Assembly (NCBI RefSeq): GCF_001713475.1
Contig: NZ_CP016499.1
Span: 930,001 to 994,000, forward strand
Length of the DNA: 64,000 bases
Direction: 5' to 3'
DNA from: Agrobacterium sp. RAC06
Lineage (GTDB): Bacteria > Pseudomonadota > Alphaproteobacteria > Rhizobiales > Rhizobiaceae
In this document: in pieces, positions 63,134 through 64,000 of the stretch
How the letters are laid out: each line of letters opens with the position of its first letter
Position numbering within the stretch: position 1 is the first letter of the stretch
Program-made: the position numbers and the translations under genes
Notes under the pieces: model-generated
Database searches by the model: none
What the model saw: only the letters and a program-made list of their open reading frames with translations
What the model was told of the DNA's origin: nothing

Positions 63134-64000
63134 ATGCCGGTCTACCATCCGCCGAAGATTGCAAGTTCCGAGATCACGCCAAAGTCGCTCTATCTCAAGC
63201 GACGGCATTTCATGGGTGTAGCGGCCGGCGGCATCGCCGCGGCCGGGCTCGGCGCTCCGGCTTTGGCGGCGCCACTGGCTGCAAAACCCAGCATCTACAA
63301 GCTCGATGAGAAGCTGACCTCGAAAGAGGACGTGACGACCTACAACAACTTCTATGAGTTCGGCACGGGCAAGGAAGATCCGTCCCGCAATGCAGGGTCT
63401 CTGACCACGCGGCCCTGGACGATCGAAGTGGGCGGACTGGTCGCCAAGCCGCAGGTGATCGACATCGAAACGATCATGAGCGAGATTGAGATGGAAGAGC
63501 GCGTCTACCGGATGCGCTGCGTGGAAGCCTGGTCGATGGTAATCCCGTGGATCGGCTTCCCGATCTCGGCTCTGCTCGACCGGGTCGAGCCTCTGGGTTC
63601 GGCGAAATATGTGGCGTTCGAAACGCTTGTGAGGCCTGAGGAGATGCAGGGCCAGGCCGGCATCTTTCAGGCGCTGGAATGGCCCTATCGCGAGGGCCTG
63701 CGCCTCGATGAGGCACGCCATCCGCTGGCGATCCTTGCGACCGGCCTTTACGGCGAGACGCTGCCCAACCAGAACGGAGCCCCGATCCGCCTCGTCGTGC
63801 CGTGGAAATACGGCTTCAAGGGCATCAAGTCGATCGTCAAGATCACGCTGACGGAAGAGGAGCCGGTGTCGACCTGGAATAAGCTTCAGCCGTCCGAGTA
63901 TGGCTTCTACGCCAACGTCAATCCTGCTGTCGATCACCCCCGCTGGAGCCAGGCGACCGAGCGGCGGATCGGCGAAGCGGACGGGCTCTTCGGTGGCGCG
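63134..64000 (+). CDS. msrP: Protein-methionine-sulfoxide reductase catalytic subunit, partial (3' end off window)
   Basis: The open frame of 289 codons runs off the right edge without a stop. It begins [20 protein letters not shown], has a Tat signal ([24 protein letters not shown]), and the molybdopterin-binding sulfite oxidase fold: [26 protein letters not shown] (the cysteine ligates molybdenum), [25 protein letters not shown]. It is the YedY/MsrP periplasmic enzyme that repairs oxidised methionine, receiving electrons from MsrQ, which would be expected next. Confidence 0.93.
   Translation, partial: MPVYHPPKIASSEITPKSLYLKRRHFMGVAAGGIAAAGLGAPALAAPLAAKPSIYKLDEKLTSKEDVTTYNNFYEFGTGKEDPSRNAGSLTTRPWTIEVGGLVAKPQVIDIETIMSEIEMEERVYRMRCVEAWSMVIPWIGFPISALLDRVEPLGSAKYVAFETLVRPEEMQGQAGIFQALEWPYREGLRLDEARHPLAILATGLYGETLPNQNGAPIRLVVPWKYGFKGIKSIVKITLTEEEPVSTWNKLQPSEYGFYANVNPAVDHPRWSQATERRIGEADGLFGGA

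Overview
The window looks like a chromosomal segment of an alphaproteobacterium, most likely a member of the Rhizobiaceae (Rhizobium/Agrobacterium group). The reasons are high GC coding sequence, the y4iL-type catalase-like protein, a B12-dependent class II ribonucleotide reductase, a RIME-like palindromic intergenic element, several REP-like repeat families, and characteristic DUF families (DUF1203, DUF1206, DUF1883, DUF4344). I count 60 protein genes, two of them cut by the window edges, plus one tRNA-Leu(TAA). Most of the window is ordinary housekeeping and metabolic sequence with short intergenic gaps. There is no phage, integrase, CRISPR array or rRNA.

Region by region: 1-2.7 kb holds the end of a photolyase and two toxin-antitoxin operons in tandem (YefM/YoeB type, then Phd/VapC type), each with a visible operator palindrome. 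2.9-6.1 kb has cysK, an AlaX-type editing protein and a sulfurtransferase fused to a GNAT domain. 6.1-16.5 kb has a DUF4344 protein, DUF1203 plus a DMT exporter, a catalase-like protein, ald with its divergent Lrp regulator, two PilZ genes, a cpdB-like nucleotidase, and a divergent LysR/azoR pair. 16.5-19.7 kb encodes an ammonium transporter fused to PAS-GGDEF-EAL. 19.8-29 kb has HlyU, a hydrolase, ilvA, trkH, a NitT/TauT-type ABC transporter, tRNA-Leu, PilZ and wrbA. 29-38.9 kb has a CinA-type protein, Usp, gpt behind a structured leader, a PQQ-type sugar dehydrogenase lipoprotein, ArsR/SRPBCC and a chemoreceptor.

38.9-46.3 kb is the least ordinary part. nrdJ follows a long leader with a pair of NrdR-box-like sites 31 bp apart, a third such site, and a consensus DnaA box. 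After nrdJ comes an AT-richer DUF4145 gene and then about 2 kb of repeats. In that tract a one-domain GIY-YIG nuclease gene is tightly bracketed by inverted copies of a REP-like repeat. Next to it lies a noncoding stretch of about 385 bp packed with stable hairpins, which is a candidate structured RNA.

46.3-64 kb returns to conserved genes: DUF378, DUF1883, an amine oxidase next to a CHASE4-GGDEF cyclase, rarA/deg protease, a serine hydrolase, a ferric-reductase-like flavoprotein divergent from a pentaheme cytochrome c, a LysR / 2-oxoglutarate dioxygenase / class II aldolase cluster, ilvD, a thermonuclease-like protein, and the start of msrP. Themes that recur are nucleotide second messengers (two GGDEF proteins, three PilZ proteins, a CpdB-like enzyme), redox and sulfur chemistry, and amino-acid metabolism (ald, ilvA, ilvD, cysK).
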